A stretch of 5,604 nucleotides of DNA from JAGTRP01 sp050259815. GTDB taxonomy: Bacteria > Pseudomonadota > Gammaproteobacteria > Burkholderiales > Rhodocyclaceae. Numbering within the stretch: position 1 is the first letter of the stretch; each line of letters starts with the position of its first letter. This document shows, in pieces, positions 4,719-5,604 of this stretch. The stretch covers positions 1 to 5,604 of the forward strand of contig JBLNBI010000466.1 in NCBI GenBank assembly GCA_050259815.1, in the 5' to 3' direction. The translations under genes were made by a program, and so were the position numbers. The notes under the pieces were generated by a model. The model made no database searches. It was not told the origin of the DNA and saw only the letters and a program-made list of their open reading frames with translations.

Positions 4719-5597
4719 TCAGGCAAGGACGCCAGCCTGGCGCATGGCGGCGCGCACGCGCTCGCGGTTGGCCTCGGACAGGGGAGTCAGGGGCAGGCGG
4801 ATGCCGCCGGGGATGAGGCCCATTTCCTGGACCGCCCACTTGACCGGGATGGGGTTGGCTTCGCAGAACAGGTCGCGATGCAGGCCCAGGAGCTTGAAGT
4901 GGATTTCCCGGGCCTTCTGGACTTCGCCCTGGGCGGCGGCCACGCACATCTCATGCATCAGCCGCGGCGCCACGTTGGCGGTCACGGAGATGTTGCCGTG
5001 GAAGCCCAGCATGATGGAGGCCACGCAGGTCATGTCGTCGCCGCTGTAGAGGGCGAAATCCTTGGGAGCGCGGGCGATCAGGTCGCAGGCGCGGTCCAGG
5101 TTGCCGGTGGCGTCCTTGACGCCGATGATGCCGGGGACCTGGGCCAGGCGCAGGATGGTGTCGTTGCTCATGTCGGCCACGGTGCGACCGGGCACGTTGT
5201 AGAGGAGCACCGGCAGCTCCACCGCTTCGGCGATGGCCTTGAAGTGGCGGTACAGGCCTTCCTGGGTCGGCTTGTTGTAGTACGGAACCACGGACAGGGC
5301 GGCGTCCGCCCCCGCCTTCTTGGCGAACTCGGTCAGCTCGATGGCTTCGGCAGTGGAGTTGGCGCCGGTACCGGCGATCACCGGGATACGGCCGGCCGCA
5401 TGCTCGACGGTGACGCGGATGAGTTCGCAGTGTTCTTCGACGTCGACGGTGGGAGACTCGCCAGTGGTTCCGACGATGACGATGCCATCGGTGCCTTCGC
5501 GCACATGGAAATCCACCAGGTTGCGCAGGGCCGCGTAGTCGAGGCTGCCATCTTCCTGCATGGGAGTGACGATGGCGACAATGGATCCGGTAATCAT
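4719..5597 (-). CDS. dapA: 4-hydroxy-tetrahydrodipicolinate synthase DapA
   Basis: Condenses pyruvate with aspartate-4-semialdehyde, the first committed step to diaminopimelate and lysine, in the cytoplasm. The product has 292 residues, exactly the E. coli length, and is a single TIM barrel. The active site is complete in E. coli numbering: Schiff-base K161 (GVKDATG), proton-relay T44, Y107 and Y133, substrate-binding R138 (YNVPGRT), T45 and I203. Of the lysine feedback pocket, S48, H56, N80, E84 and Y106 are kept, while positions 49 and 53 are Pro and Val instead of Ala and His, so feedback control may be weaker. The start is ATG 5597, giving the usual MITGSIVAIVTPM; the ribosome binding site and promoter lie beyond the window edge. 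It leads an operon with bamC, 10 bp downstream. Confidence 0.97.
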   Translation of the reverse strand: MITGSIVAIVTPMQEDGSLDYAALRNLVDFHVREGTDGIVIVGTTGESPTVDVEEHCELIRVTVEHAAGRIPVIAGTGANSTAEAIELTEFAKKAGADAALSVVPYYNKPTQEGLYRHFKAIAEAVELPVLLYNVPGRTVADMSNDTILRLAQVPGIIGVKDATGNLDRACDLIARAPKDFALYSGDDMTCVASIMLGFHGNISVTANVAPRLMHEMCVAAAQGEVQKAREIHFKLLGLHRDLFCEANPIPVKWAVQEMGLIPGGIRLPLTPLSEANRERVRAAMRQAGVLA

Positions 5598-5604
5598 GGT
5601 CTAT

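Noticed and set aside
4709..4726. Upstream TTG start extending bamC by 6 codons
   Set aside because: It would overlap the dapA stop and lacks a ribosome site; the ATG at 4708 has GGAG at a proper distance and gives a normal signal peptide.
3572..4816. Long plus-strand open frame of 414 codons opposite bamC and the end of dapA
   Set aside because: It is antisense to a clearly real BamC with complete signal peptide and domains. Its product is Gly/Leu/Asp-rich without any recognisable motif, the usual result of GC-skewed codon positions on the other strand.

Overview
This window looks like ordinary chromosomal housekeeping sequence from a GC-rich Gram-negative bacterium. A betaproteobacterium is the best guess, possibly a Rhodocyclales member. 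That rests on the BamC lipoprotein (an outer-membrane biogenesis factor of Gram-negatives), the dapA-bamC-metallo-hydrolase order, the 4Fe-4S RlmD methyltransferase and a PLD-like conserved hypothetical. The taxon is inferred from gene style and order, not from a database search. I see no tRNA, rRNA, insertion sequence, CRISPR array, integrase or other sign of an accessory island.

Layout. At the left edge (1-429, +) is the C-terminal part of a Bax-inhibitor-1/YccA-type membrane protein. It converges, through a shared hairpin terminator (448-472), on rlmD (479-1783, -), the 23S rRNA m5U1939 methyltransferase. Divergent from rlmD across a 54-bp AT-rich gap is a small conserved hypothetical with a degenerate PLD-like fold (1838-2314, +). 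Next comes a 158-bp gap holding a strong extended -10 promoter and a long leader, then a 74-codon Ala/Pro-rich lipoprotein gene (2473-2697, +) closed by a textbook UUCG terminator. From there to the right edge everything is on the minus strand. In transcription order it is dapA (5597-4719), bamC (4708-3584), a GNRA-loop terminator, and a YycJ-type MBL-fold hydrolase gene (3523-2756).

How the genes work together. dapA and bamC are 10 bp apart and almost certainly co-transcribed. This links the first committed step of lysine/diaminopimelate synthesis, which supplies peptidoglycan, to the BAM outer-membrane assembly machine; dapA-bamC (nlpB) linkage is also known in enterobacteria. The metallo-hydrolase lies in the same direction but behind an intrinsic terminator whose U-tract ends about 10 nt before its start codon, so its expression probably depends on read-through. 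The small lipoprotein has its own promoter and terminator and strongly biased codon use, suggesting an abundant monocistronic envelope protein.

I found no clear new multi-gene system. The items most worth a second look are the tiny lipoprotein unit (possible peptidoglycan-linked tether, operator-like repeats, structured leader), the attenuator-like terminator before the metallo-hydrolase, and the catalytically degenerate PLD-like protein with an apparently SD-less start.
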